Source: Euzebya pacifica
GTDB taxonomy: Bacteria; Actinomycetota; Nitriliruptoria; Euzebyales; Euzebyaceae
DNA length: 64,000 nucleotides
Assembly: GCF_003344865.1 (NCBI RefSeq)
Contig: NZ_CP031165.1
Span: 1,302,001-1,366,000, forward strand
Reading direction: 5' to 3'
The notes beneath the pieces are model-generated. The model had not been told where the DNA came from, searched no databases, and saw nothing but the letters and a program-made list of their open reading frames with translations. Positions 32,351 through 43,469 of the stretch are shown here, one piece after another. The translations under genes were made by a program, and so were the position numbers. Within the stretch, counting starts at the first letter, position 1. Each line of letters starts with the position of its first letter.

Positions 32351-33175
32351 ATGTCCCCGCAGCACAACGAACAACCGACCGCCGCCGAACGAGGCCAGGT
32401 CAGCACCGCGGCGGCCGAGCTCTACGAGGCGTTCTTCGTCCCCGCCCTCTTCGGTCAGTTCGCCGAACCGGTCCTCGACTTCGCGGGTGTCGGACCGGGT
32501 GCCCGCGTCCTCGATGTCGGCTGCGGCACGGGGGTGCTCGCCCGTGCCGCGCGCCGACGAGTCGGGCGGGACGTCGACGTCATCGCGGTGGATCCCAACG
32601 ACGGGATGCGTGCCGTCGCCCGCCGTTGCGATGCCACCGTCGACTGGCAGGCCGGAACCGCCGAGGCACTTCCATTCGAAGACCGTGCGTTCGACCACGT
32701 CATCAGCCAGTTCGCCGCGATGTTCTTCGTCGACCGGACGCGCGCGGTGGCCGAGATGGCCAGGGTGGCGGTCGACGGCGGCACGGTCACGCTTGTCACG
32801 TGGGCCGGTCTGGACCGTACGCCCGGGTATGCGGCGATGGTGGACCTGATCGCCGCTGAGCTGGGCGACGACGCGGCCGATGCGCTGCGCGCACCGTTCG
32901 TGCTGGGCGACCTCGACGACGTCGTGGCGCTGCTGGAACCGGCCGGGTCGAGGCTCCGCCTGCACGAGGTCACGGGGACTGCTCGCTTCCCGTCGATCGC
33001 CGACTGGGTGCACACCGATGTGCGGGGCTGGACGCTCTCCGAGCTCGTCGACGACGACGGGGAGGCGGCGCTGCTGGCCCGTGCCGAACGGGATCTCGTG
33101 CGCTTCGTGACCGCGGACGGCCACGTGGCCTTTCCGGCGCCCGCGATCGTTGCTGCCGTGACGATCGCCGGGTGA
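32351..33175 (+). CDS. Class I SAM-dependent methyltransferase
   Basis: 274 residues. GARVLDVGCGTGVLARAA is SAM motif I, DVIAVDPNDGM motif II, and WQAGTAEALPFEDRAFDHVI motifs III-IV, as in UbiE/Methyltransf_11 enzymes. It would methylate a small molecule; the substrate is not predictable. The ATG at 32351 is preferred over an in-frame ATG at 32315. Divergent HxlR gene 86 bp away. Confidence 0.88.
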   Translation: MSPQHNEQPTAAERGQVSTAAAELYEAFFVPALFGQFAEPVLDFAGVGPGARVLDVGCGTGVLARAARRRVGRDVDVIAVDPNDGMRAVARRCDATVDWQAGTAEALPFEDRAFDHVISQFAAMFFVDRTRAVAEMARVAVDGGTVTLVTWAGLDRTPGYAAMVDLIAAELGDDAADALRAPFVLGDLDDVVALLEPAGSRLRLHEVTGTARFPSIADWVHTDVRGWTLSELVDDDGEAALLARAERDLVRFVTADGHVAFPAPAIVAAVTIAG

Positions 33176-33212
33176 GGATCACCATCGGGGGCAGCGCGCC
33201 CCCGCAGGCGGG

Positions 33213-33848
33213 TCAGCTGGCGCGCAGGACGGCAGCCATCAGGCCGTCGTCGATCGGCAGCAGGATGCTGGCCAGGTCGGGGTCGTCCTTGACCGTCTCG
33301 TTGAACGTGCGCAGGCCCTGGGTGTCCTCGTCGTCGACGAGCGGGTCGGCGACCTTGCCCGACCACAGCACGTTGTCGGCCAGCAGGACGCCACCGGGAC
33401 GGAGGAGGCGCTTGGCGTGCTCGAGGTACTCGGGGTACTCCGACTTCATCGCGTCGATGAAGACGATGTCGTAGGCCGAGTCCGCCAGCTTGGGCAGCAT
33501 CAGCAGCGCCGGGCCGAGCAGCGAACGAACCCGGGACGTGAGCCCCGCCTCGTTGAACGCCTGCTGGGCCAGCGACTGGTTGCCCGAGTCGATCTCGATC
33601 GTCGTCAGGATCCCCTTGGGGTCCATGCCGCCGAGGAACCACAGGCCGCTGTAGCCGCCGCCCGAGCCGATCTCGACCACGGTGCGGGCACCGGTGGCCC
33701 GCGCCATGAAGCGCAGCACCGAGCCGATCTCGCTGCTGACCGCGGGGATGTCGCTCTCCTCGCTGCGCGCACGGGCGGCCCGGAGGGGTTCGTCCTCCCC
33801 TTCGGCATGGGATCGCAGGTACGCAGTCACGCGCTGATCATTCAGCAT
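33213..33848 (-). CDS. O-methyltransferase (caffeoyl-CoA OMT-like)
   Basis: 211 residues. TVVEIGSGGGYSGLWFLGGM is the SAM-binding loop, YDIVFIDAMKSEYPEYLEHA holds the metal-ligand Asp, and LLADNVLWSGKVADP the second Asp-Asn pair, all as in cation-dependent OMTs (Methyltransf_3). The N-terminus MLNDQRVTAYLRSHA fits the family start. Likely transfers methyl to a catechol-type hydroxyl. Confidence 0.92.
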   Translation of the reverse strand: MLNDQRVTAYLRSHAEGEDEPLRAARARSEESDIPAVSSEIGSVLRFMARATGARTVVEIGSGGGYSGLWFLGGMDPKGILTTIEIDSGNQSLAQQAFNEAGLTSRVRSLLGPALLMLPKLADSAYDIVFIDAMKSEYPEYLEHAKRLLRPGGVLLADNVLWSGKVADPLVDDEDTQGLRTFNETVKDDPDLASILLPIDDGLMAAVLRAS

Positions 33849-33942
33849 CTCGCAGGCAGCCTACCTGCCGGAACGCTCCGAACACGACAACGACGACAGT
33901 CGCCGTGATGCCCACCGCCGACGGGTCCGGCATGCTGGCTGC

Positions 33943-35085
33943 GTGGAGGAACCCGACACCGGCGACGCGACCGACCGCTCGCTCGACCCGACCGTCGACG
34001 GGGTCGGGCTGCCCCCTGACGGCCGTCGCTCCCTCGTCTGGGTGGCTGCGGTCGCCGGTCTGGTCGGCGTGCTCGTCGGGGCCGGACTCGTCGCCCTGGT
34101 GCTGCCCGGCCCGCAGGGGCCGACCGGTCCGGTGGCGCGGCCGGTCATTCAGGTCGACGGCGTCGCCGATCCCGACCTGGTGGCGGCGGTGGCGGAGGTC
34201 GTGCTGCCCTCGGTGGTGCGGGTGGACGTCGACGGCATCGGCAGCGGCTCGGGGAACGGCTCGGGTGCCATCGTCTCCGACAGCGGCCACGTCGTGACCA
34301 ACCTGCACGTCGTCGCGGGTGCCACCCGCATCGAGGTGGTCTTCCACGACGGCAGCAGCGAACCAGCCGCGCTGGTCGGGACCGACGAACAGGCCGACCT
34401 CGCCCTGCTGCGTGTCGGACGCGCTGACTTGCCACCGCTGGCACGGGCCGACGTGGACGACATCCGTGTCGGCCAGCTCGCCGTGGCCGTCGGCGCACCG
34501 TTCGGCCTCGACGGCACCGTCACCGTCGGCGTCGTCAGCGCCATCGATCGGGCGATCGACCTGGCGGGCCTCGACGGCTCGACCTTGCGCCTGTCCCGGG
34601 CCCTGCAGACCGACGCGGAGATCAACCCCGGCAACAGCGGGGGTCCGCTGGTGGACAGCGAGGGCCGGATGCTCGGCATCACCTCTGCCGTCCTGTCCGG
34701 TGAGCGGCCCTCGGGGTCGGGGGTCGGGTTCGCGGTGCCCGTCGACATCGTCGCCGACACCGTGGCGCAGCTGATCGCCAACGGCACCGTCGCCCGTCCT
34801 CGGCTGGGCATCAGCGGGCGCTCCCTCACCCCCGACGAAGCCCTGGCCCAGGACGTCGCTGGGGGTGTGCTGGTGGAGTCCATCAGCCCCGGTTCGGCCG
34901 CCGCCGAGGTCGACCTGCGCGAGGGGGACGTGCTCGTTGCCGTCGACGATGAGATCCTGCGGACCATCGACGACCTCGTCGACCGTGTCCGCGAGGCCGG
35001 TGTGGGCGGTACCCTCGGGGTCCAGCTGGTCCGCGACGACCAGCACCGCGAGGTGACGGTCACCCTGCGGTCGGATCAGTCCTGA
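33943..35085 (+). CDS. HtrA/DegP-type membrane-anchored serine protease
   Basis: 380 residues from GTG 33943. A short cytoplasmic acidic tail, one transmembrane helix (AVAGLVGVLVGAGLVALVL), a trypsin-like domain with His122 (NLHVVAG), Asp152 (QADLALL) and Ser232 (NPGNSGGPL), then a PDZ domain from ~290 (RLGISGRSL ... GGVLVESISPGSAAAEVDLR). All catalytic residues are present. Acts outside the membrane on misfolded exported proteins. Followed 38 bp later by a Tat component, so the cluster 33943-36087 concerns the envelope. Confidence 0.95.
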   Translation: MEEPDTGDATDRSLDPTVDGVGLPPDGRRSLVWVAAVAGLVGVLVGAGLVALVLPGPQGPTGPVARPVIQVDGVADPDLVAAVAEVVLPSVVRVDVDGIGSGSGNGSGAIVSDSGHVVTNLHVVAGATRIEVVFHDGSSEPAALVGTDEQADLALLRVGRADLPPLARADVDDIRVGQLAVAVGAPFGLDGTVTVGVVSAIDRAIDLAGLDGSTLRLSRALQTDAEINPGNSGGPLVDSEGRMLGITSAVLSGERPSGSGVGFAVPVDIVADTVAQLIANGTVARPRLGISGRSLTPDEALAQDVAGGVLVESISPGSAAAEVDLREGDVLVAVDDEILRTIDDLVDRVREAGVGGTLGVQLVRDDQHREVTVTLRSDQS

Positions 35086-35123
35086 CGGCCAGCAGCCGTC
35101 GACGCGGGAGTTGACGCACACAC

Positions 35124-35504
35124 ATGGGCAGCCTCGGTTTCTGGGAGCTCGTGGGCCTTGCGGTGCTCGCGCTGTTCATCTTCGGCCCCGACCGCCTGCC
35201 CGGCATCGCCCGCACCGTCGGGCGGACCGTCAACCAGGTGCGACGCGAGGCCAACAAGACCCTCGGCGAGCTGCGCGACGCCGCAGGGGTCGACGAGGAC
35301 CTCGCCGAGCTGACCCGCGAGGCGCGGCAGCTGCGCGGCTCCCTGACCGACCTGAAGGGCACGGCGACACAGGCCATCGTCGGGCCGATGAACGAGACCA
35401 TGGACGAGGTGAAGGGCATCTCGACCGGAGGGCCCAAGGACATGGCGATGTCGGCGAACGGGCTGGAGCCGGGCAACGCCCCGTTCGACCCGGACGCGAC
35501 CTGA
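35124..35504 (+). CDS. Tat translocase subunit TatA/TatB
   Basis: 126 residues. MGSLGFWELVGLAVLALFIF is the membrane helix, followed by the hinge GPDRLPGIARTVG and an amphipathic helix, then a long charged region. The FGPDRLP hinge and the long helical tail (EDLAELTREARQLRGSLTDL) are more TatB-like, but A and B are not cleanly separated in actinobacteria. Partners TatC and others are not in the window. Confidence 0.9.
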   Translation: MGSLGFWELVGLAVLALFIFGPDRLPGIARTVGRTVNQVRREANKTLGELRDAAGVDEDLAELTREARQLRGSLTDLKGTATQAIVGPMNETMDEVKGISTGGPKDMAMSANGLEPGNAPFDPDAT

Positions 35505-35526
35505 TCCAGCGACGGTCCGCCGCCCC

Positions 35527-36087
35527 ATGACCCACCCCCTGCTTCGCCGCGTCCGCAGCCTCGTCAACCCGATCGGACCGCTCGACGTCCGGTTGGCCAC
35601 CGCGTGGCGGCGCCTGATCCGACGACATCCGGCACTGGATGCCCTGGCGGTCAACACCACCGACCTCGGCTCGATGTACACCGTTGCCGGCGCGGCGGGC
35701 CTGCTCGCGGCGCTCGGTCGCCGCCGCGATGCCGCAGACTTGGCCATCGTGGGCACTGCGGCCTGGTTCATCGGCCAGGAGAGCAAACGGGTGTTCAACC
35801 GTCGCCGCCCGTTCGAGGCCGACCCGGCGCTGGAGCGGCTGATCAAGCCGCCGACGGGCTCGTCGTTCCCGTCGGGGCACGCCACCGTGGCCGCGGCGAT
35901 GGCGACCCTGATGACGCGCCGATCCGCCGGCGGACGACGCTGGCCATGGACGGCGATCGCGGTCTGGGTGCCCTTGACCCGGATCCACGTCGGTGTCCAC
36001 TACCCCGGCGACACCGCTGCCGGTGCGGTCCTCGGCTGGTCCATCGCGCGGAGCGTCGAGCGCTTGGTCACCACCACTCGGGACTGA
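35527..36087 (+). CDS. PAP2-family membrane phosphatase
   Basis: 186 residues. The three phosphatase motifs are present: K-x6-RP (KRVFNRRRP), PSGH (SSFPSGHATVA) and R-x5-H (TRIHVGVHYPGD). Several membrane helices surround them. Acts on lipid phosphates such as undecaprenyl-PP or phosphatidate at the membrane. Close behind the Tat gene (22 bp), same strand. Confidence 0.92.
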   Translation: MTHPLLRRVRSLVNPIGPLDVRLATAWRRLIRRHPALDALAVNTTDLGSMYTVAGAAGLLAALGRRRDAADLAIVGTAAWFIGQESKRVFNRRRPFEADPALERLIKPPTGSSFPSGHATVAAAMATLMTRRSAGGRRWPWTAIAVWVPLTRIHVGVHYPGDTAAGAVLGWSIARSVERLVTTTRD

Positions 36088-36091
36088 TCAG

Positions 36092-36122
36092 CCCCGTCCT
36101 GACCCACCCTGGGCCGACGGGG
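36092..36122 (+). terminator. Weak hairpin after PAP2 gene
   Basis: CCCCGTC (36092-36098) and GACGGGG (36116-36122) pair across a 17-nt loop, 5 bp after the PAP2 stop. No T tract follows, so termination is only a possibility. Confidence 0.3.
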
Positions 36123-36220
36123 AATGTCGTGTGTGTTGCTGATGGGGGACGTCGTCTACGCTGTCGCGGGCCATTCGGGGGGGGAGCAGTTCCATTCGTT
36201 CGATGCAAGGACCGATGTTC

Positions 36221-38356
36221 ATGTCTGCACGTGTCATACCGGGGTCGCGCCGCCCCACGGCGATCCTCCTCCTGCTGGCGATGGTGGTCGCCGGCCTTCT
36301 CGCCACGCCTGCCGAAGCCGCCTTGCCGGGTGGTGAACGCATCGGTGACGACGAGGCGCCCACCGCGGCATCGATCGACATCGCACAGCGAGGCGTCGCT
36401 GACGGCGCTGCCACCCGCGTGGTGCTGGGCCGAAACGATGTGTTCCCCGACAACCTCGCCGGGTCCGCCGCGGCTGGTGTCGACGGGGTGCTGCTGCTGG
36501 TCGACCCTGCCCCCGCAGGCCTCGACGCGGCGGTGGCCACCGAGCTCGTCCGCTTGCTGGGCGCGCCGTCGGAGGAGGAGTGCGCCGACGCCGATGTCGT
36601 CCTGCTCGGCGGGGAGAACGCCCTCGGCACCGAGCTTGCCGACGACCTGACCGACGCCGGGTGGTGCATCGACCGCCTGGCCGGGCCGTCCCGCGTGGAG
36701 ACGGCCATCGACATCGCCCTCGACGTCGTGGGGGACGGTCCCCGCGAGACCCTCCTCATCGCCCGTGACGACAACCCTGCCGACTCCGCCACTGCCGGCG
36801 CCTGGGCCGCTGCGACCGGCACGCCCATCGTCGTCACGCCGACCGACTCCCTCCACGAGGCCGTCGGCACGCTGCTGGCCCCCGGCGACGACCCTTGGGA
36901 CGAGGTGATCCTCCTCGGTGGCACCGCTGCGCTGAGCGACGACGTCCAGACCCTGGTGATGGAAGCCGCCGGTACCGACACCGAGGTGCGCCGGATCGCC
37001 GGTGTCACCCGCGACGACACCGCCCTGCGGATCGCCGAGGACCTGTGGGATGACCGCGCCGGTTCGGCCGTCGCCATCGTCAACGGGTTCCCCGAGAACT
37101 TCTGGACCTACGCGCTCCCGGGTGGCGTCGCCGCCGCATCGGAGAACGCCCCGCTGCTGTACGTCACCGCTGACTCGGTGCCGACGACCACCGCGGGGTA
37201 CCTGGGACGCGAGATGCCGACCGTCACCACGATCGGTCCGGCCAGCGCCGTCGCCGACGCCGTCAAGGCCGAGGCCGAGACGCTGGCAGGCGGAGGGGGT
37301 CCCGGTGGCCTCGGCGAGGACCTTCGGATCGTCGAGCTGCCCCTCCCCGAGGACGGCGGCGGCACGGCCACGGTGGCCATCGAAGAGGGCGACATCTCCG
37401 TGCTCTTCATGGTCCAGGGCAGCACCTCCGACGGCACCATGTTCATCGACGGCGTCACCGGTCCCGAGGGTTTCGTCCTGACGGCCGAGGACATCCCCGA
37501 GAACAGCAACCGCCCCGACATCGCGTTGTCCCTGCCGCAGTTCCCCGGCCAGTTCGACGGGGACATCCTGCCGGCCGGCGACTACGCGTTCACCTACTCC
37601 TCGGAATCCCCGATCTCCCGGGTCGTGGCGCTGGTGAAGTCCGGCGACCCGTCGGCCCGCCAGGAGATCGACGTCAACTACGTCGACGTCAGCACCGTCG
37701 GCCACGTCGACTCCGCCGAGGAGCAGGCGGCGGTCGTGGACGTCTTCGACACCGCCGGTGAGGAGATCATGGGTGGCTTCGGGCTGCACCCGGGGGCCAC
37801 GTCCTTCACCACCGCCCCGGACGAGGTCAGGACGGCCTGGGCCGAGGTCGACTCCAGCACGACCGACATCTCCGACCTGTGCCGCGCCATCGTGGACGCC
37901 GACACCGACCGTCGGGCCCTCAACTTCGCCTTCGTGGACCGCATCACCGAGGACGGTGAGGACGTCGGCATCGACGGGCTGTCCTCCGGGCTCCCCGGCA
38001 GCGTGGTCCTCGGCGGGTTCGGCGTCAGCTGCGTGATCATCGCCACCGACGTCCCCGACACCGACGACGGCCAGCCGGGCATCCTCGGCGCCGGGCCGGT
38101 GGCGTGGCACGAGGCGGGCCACCTGATGGGCCTGGCCCACACCACCCAGGCGGACGGCATCGAGCACGACCTGCTGGCCGACACCCCCGAGTGCGACATC
38201 GCCAACGACGCCGACGACAACGGTGAGGTCGACGACGTCGAGTGCGGCGAGCTCGGCGACAACTTCATGTTCTGGACGGGCCTGTCCAGCACCATGACGG
38301 CTGACCAGGCGTTCATGCTGGCCCGCAACCCGCTGTTCCAGCCCCGCGCCGGGTAG
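36221..38356 (+). CDS. Secreted cell-wall-binding repeat protein with metzincin-type motif
   Basis: 711 residues. The ATG at 36221 has AAGGA upstream at good spacing; ATGs at 36203 and 36215 are in frame but worse placed. Signal peptide (PTAILLLLAMVVAGLLATPA-EAA), then about three cell-wall-binding type 2 repeats to ~350 (VVLGRNDVFPDNLAGSAA, TLLIARDDNPADSATAGAWA and VILLGGTAALSDDV patterns). A beta-rich middle follows, with a C-terminal region holding HEAGHLMGLAH (from His630), the zinc motif HExxHxxGxxH of metzincins. The last 60 residues are acidic (NDADDNGEVDDVEC) and could bind calcium. Likely a wall-attached metalloprotease; activity is inferred. Confidence 0.85.
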   Translation: MSARVIPGSRRPTAILLLLAMVVAGLLATPAEAALPGGERIGDDEAPTAASIDIAQRGVADGAATRVVLGRNDVFPDNLAGSAAAGVDGVLLLVDPAPAGLDAAVATELVRLLGAPSEEECADADVVLLGGENALGTELADDLTDAGWCIDRLAGPSRVETAIDIALDVVGDGPRETLLIARDDNPADSATAGAWAAATGTPIVVTPTDSLHEAVGTLLAPGDDPWDEVILLGGTAALSDDVQTLVMEAAGTDTEVRRIAGVTRDDTALRIAEDLWDDRAGSAVAIVNGFPENFWTYALPGGVAAASENAPLLYVTADSVPTTTAGYLGREMPTVTTIGPASAVADAVKAEAETLAGGGGPGGLGEDLRIVELPLPEDGGGTATVAIEEGDISVLFMVQGSTSDGTMFIDGVTGPEGFVLTAEDIPENSNRPDIALSLPQFPGQFDGDILPAGDYAFTYSSESPISRVVALVKSGDPSARQEIDVNYVDVSTVGHVDSAEEQAAVVDVFDTAGEEIMGGFGLHPGATSFTTAPDEVRTAWAEVDSSTTDISDLCRAIVDADTDRRALNFAFVDRITEDGEDVGIDGLSSGLPGSVVLGGFGVSCVIIATDVPDTDDGQPGILGAGPVAWHEAGHLMGLAHTTQADGIEHDLLADTPECDIANDADDNGEVDDVECGELGDNFMFWTGLSSTMTADQAFMLARNPLFQPRAG

Positions 38357-38372
38357 CAGACACGCCACAACG

Positions 38373-38406
38373 CGAGGAGCCCGCACCGGATGGTGCGGGC
38401 TCCTCG
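38373..38406 (+). terminator. Strong bidirectional hairpin terminator
   Basis: CGAGGAGCCCGCACC (38373-38387) pairs perfectly with its complement at 38392-38406 around a GGAT loop. It lies 17 bp past the stop of the wall protein and 17 bp before the stop of the convergent Mrp gene, so it can serve both. No T tract, as is common in high-GC actinobacteria. Confidence 0.8.
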
Positions 38407-38422
38407 TGGTCCGTGGGGGCGG

Positions 38423-39541
38423 TCAGAACTTCAGGGGAAGCGAGCGGCCGACCAGCGACGTCTTGGTCTTGGCCAGGCGCTTGGCCATCTCGGTGAACCG
38501 CTGCGAGGCGGGGGCGTCGGGGTCAGCGACCACCAGCGGTGTGCCGTTGTCGGAACCCTCGCGCAGGCGGGTGTCGATCGGGATCTGGCCCCACAGCTCG
38601 GTGTCGAGCTCGGCGGCCAGCAGCTGTCCGCCGCCCTCACCGAAGATGCGGTACTCCTTGCCGGTGTCGGGGGCGACGAAGGTCGCCATGTTCTCGATCA
38701 CACCGGAGACGCGCATGCCGGTCTGGGCGGTCATCTGCCCGGCGCGCAGGGCGACACGCTGTGCGGCCTGCTGCGGGGTCGTGACGACCAGCATGTCGGC
38801 GTTGGGCAACATCTGCGCCAGGGAGATGGCGATGTCGCCGGTGCCGGGGGGCAGGTCACAGAGCAGGAAGTCCAGGTCGCCCCAGTGCACGTCGGCGAGG
38901 AACTGCTGCAGCGCACGGTGCAGCATCGGGCCACGCCAGATGACCGGCCGCTCGCTGTCGACGAAGAAGCCGATGGAGATGACCTTCACGCCATGGGCCT
39001 GCAGCGGCATCACCATGTTGTTGAAGGCGACGGGCTTGCCCTCCACACCCAGCATCCGGGGGATGGAGTAGCCCCACACGTCGGCGTCGAGGACACCGAC
39101 GTTGAGGCCCTCCTTGGCGAGGGCAACGGCGAGGTTGGCGGTCACCGACGACTTGCCGACGCCGCCCTTGCCCGAGGCGATCGCCACGACCTTGGTCGGG
39201 TTGTCGGCTTCGGCGAAGGGGATGACGACCTGCCCGCCGGGGGCGCGGCCCGCGCCGCCACGGACCTTCTCGGCCACGCTGGCGCGCTGCTGCTCGGTCA
39301 TCGAGCCGAGGCGAACCTCGACGGCGGTCACTCCCTCGACCTTCTGCACGGCACCGGTCACCTCTCGGGTGATGGTGTCCTTCATGGGGCAGCCGGGCAC
39401 GGTCAGCAGTACGTCAACGGTGACCTTGCCGTCGTCGGCGACGTCGACGCCGTCGACCATGCCCAGGTCGGTGATCGGCTGGCCGATCTCGGGGTCGTTG
39501 ACCGTGCCGAGGGCCTGCATCACCTGGTCGGTCGTGGGCAT
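38423..39541 (-). CDS. mrp: Mrp/ApbC-type P-loop iron-sulfur carrier ATPase
   Basis: 372 residues, ATG 39541 (MPTTDQVMQALGTVNDPEIG) with AAGGAG upstream. Residues 1-95 are the DUF59/MIP18 domain (NDPEIGQPITDLGMV ... VPGCPMKDTI, with its conserved Cys). The ATPase has deviant Walker A IASGKGGVGKSSVTANLAVA and switch DADVWGYSIPRMLG. Members carry and transfer Fe-S clusters; the usual C-terminal C-x-x-C is not seen. Confidence 0.95.
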   Translation of the reverse strand: MPTTDQVMQALGTVNDPEIGQPITDLGMVDGVDVADDGKVTVDVLLTVPGCPMKDTITREVTGAVQKVEGVTAVEVRLGSMTEQQRASVAEKVRGGAGRAPGGQVVIPFAEADNPTKVVAIASGKGGVGKSSVTANLAVALAKEGLNVGVLDADVWGYSIPRMLGVEGKPVAFNNMVMPLQAHGVKVISIGFFVDSERPVIWRGPMLHRALQQFLADVHWGDLDFLLCDLPPGTGDIAISLAQMLPNADMLVVTTPQQAAQRVALRAGQMTAQTGMRVSGVIENMATFVAPDTGKEYRIFGEGGGQLLAAELDTELWGQIPIDTRLREGSDNGTPLVVADPDAPASQRFTEMAKRLAKTKTSLVGRSLPLKF

Positions 39542-39686
39542 GGCAACAACACTCTCCTTGAGGGATTGCGGGGGACCGTCATGGTATCGGCGGCCCGAGA
39601 TCCCGCCCAAGGCGGTGCAGGTCGGGGGGTGATCAGGCGGTCACGCGGACTGGGCCTGGTCACTCATCGGGCCTTTGACCGATCGA

Positions 39687-41081
39687 TCAAGGGCGCTTCT
39701 GTGGCCTAGGGGACAGTCGCTCGGCCAGCACGTTGCGCAGCGGCTTGCCCGACGCGGTTCGTGGGAGGTCGTCGAGGACCAGCACGTCCTTGGGGGTCTG
39801 GAAGCCGGCGAGGCGGGCCCGGAGGAACGTCCGGATCTCCTCGCCGTCCGCGGCAGCCCCACGACGTGGGACGACGGCGGCCGTCACCCGTTGGCCCCAC
39901 GCGTCGTCGGCGACGCCGAACACGACCCCCTCGGCGACGCTCGGATGGGCCAGGAGGACCCGTTCGACCTCCGCCGGATAGACGTTCACGCCACCGGTGA
40001 CGATCAGGTCGGTTCGTCGCCCGGACAGCGTCAGGTAGCCCTCGTCGTCCAGCGCCCCGAGGTCGCCGACGGTGAAGCGGTCGCCGCGCCAGGCCGCTGC
40101 GGTGGCCGCGGGGCTGCGCCAGTACGAGAAACGGGCATGCGGCGGCGCCGAGACCCAGACGGTGCCCACCTCGTCGACGGCCGCCTCGCTGCCGTCGTCG
40201 CGGGTGACCTGCAGCGTTCGGCCGGCTCGTGCCCGTCCGACCGAGCCGGGCCGCTGCAGCCACTCCGCAGGGGTGATGTCGGTGAACTGGCCCTCCGTCG
40301 AGCCGTAGAACTCGTGCAGCACCCCCGCGGGGAAGGCGTCGAGGGCGCGGCGCTTGAGGGGTTCGGGGCAGGCCGCACCCGCGTGGTGGATCCAGCGCAG
40401 GCTCGACAGGTCGGCGGTCGCCATGTCCGGGTGGTCCAGCAGTCGGGACAGGTGCGTGGGGACCATGAAGGCGGTGGTGACGCGGTGGCGCTGGATGGCG
40501 GCGAGGGTCGCGCCGGCGTCGAAGTGGGGCTGGACCACCACGTGGCCACCGCGGTTCAGCGTGTTGATGGCGTAGCGGTGCGGGCCGGAGTGGAACAGGT
40601 GCGAACAGACCAGGTGGACGTCGTCGGGCCCCGTCGGGTTGGCGGTGGTCTCGTCATCGGCCCACGCGGTGGCCAGGTCGGGGGACAGGACGCCGGTCCA
40701 CACCCCCTTGGGGGTGCCGCTGGTGCCCGAGGTGTAGTGCATCGCCCGGGCAAGGGGCACGGGGTGCAGGTCGGCGGCAGGGCTGGCAGCGAGCAGGTCG
40801 GCCTCGTCCAGCAGGAGGTCTGGGTCGAGCCTGCCGGCGTTGGCTGCGTCGGTGACCACCAGCGTCCCGTCGGCGTCGGCCGCCAGCGCCACCACCTGCG
40901 TGTCCGACAGCGCGGTGTTCAGCGGAACGGGGACGATCCCGGCGCGCAGGGCACCCCACGTGAAGGCGAGGAACGCGGGACTGTTGTCGGCGAGCAACAC
41001 CACCCGGTCGCCGGTCGCGGCGCCGTGGGCCCGAAGGGCGCCGACGGCATGGCAGGCCAGTGTCTCCCAGGACGTCGTCAT
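39687..41081 (-). CDS. AMP-forming acyl-CoA synthetase (FadD-like)
   Basis: 464 residues. MHYTSGTSGTPKGVWTG is the phosphate-binding loop, YGSTEGQFT the A5 motif, GDLGALDDEGYLTLSGRRTD the A7-A8 region with hinge, and RTASGKPLRN the C-terminal catalytic Lys region. Activates a carboxylic acid as acyl-AMP then acyl-CoA; the substrate is unknown. Somewhat short at the N-terminus for FadD. Same strand as, and just downstream of, the PilB pair. Confidence 0.92.
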   Translation of the reverse strand: MTTSWETLACHAVGALRAHGAATGDRVVLLADNSPAFLAFTWGALRAGIVPVPLNTALSDTQVVALAADADGTLVVTDAANAGRLDPDLLLDEADLLAASPAADLHPVPLARAMHYTSGTSGTPKGVWTGVLSPDLATAWADDETTANPTGPDDVHLVCSHLFHSGPHRYAINTLNRGGHVVVQPHFDAGATLAAIQRHRVTTAFMVPTHLSRLLDHPDMATADLSSLRWIHHAGAACPEPLKRRALDAFPAGVLHEFYGSTEGQFTDITPAEWLQRPGSVGRARAGRTLQVTRDDGSEAAVDEVGTVWVSAPPHARFSYWRSPAATAAAWRGDRFTVGDLGALDDEGYLTLSGRRTDLIVTGGVNVYPAEVERVLLAHPSVAEGVVFGVADDAWGQRVTAAVVPRRGAAADGEEIRTFLRARLAGFQTPKDVLVLDDLPRTASGKPLRNVLAERLSPRPQKRP

Positions 41082-41152
41082 CGGCCGGTCACCTTACCCC
41101 CTGGGCACGCGAGCCCTGCCAGCGCACCGGCCACCCACCCGGGGCGGCTCGG

Positions 41153-43459
<2,307 letters not shown>

Positions 43460-43469
43460 CCGATCCGGT

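Noticed and set aside
36068-38386. 772-residue open frame on the minus strand
   Set aside because: Full antisense of the cell-wall-binding metalloprotease, whose repeats, signal peptide and HExxH motif are clear on the plus strand.
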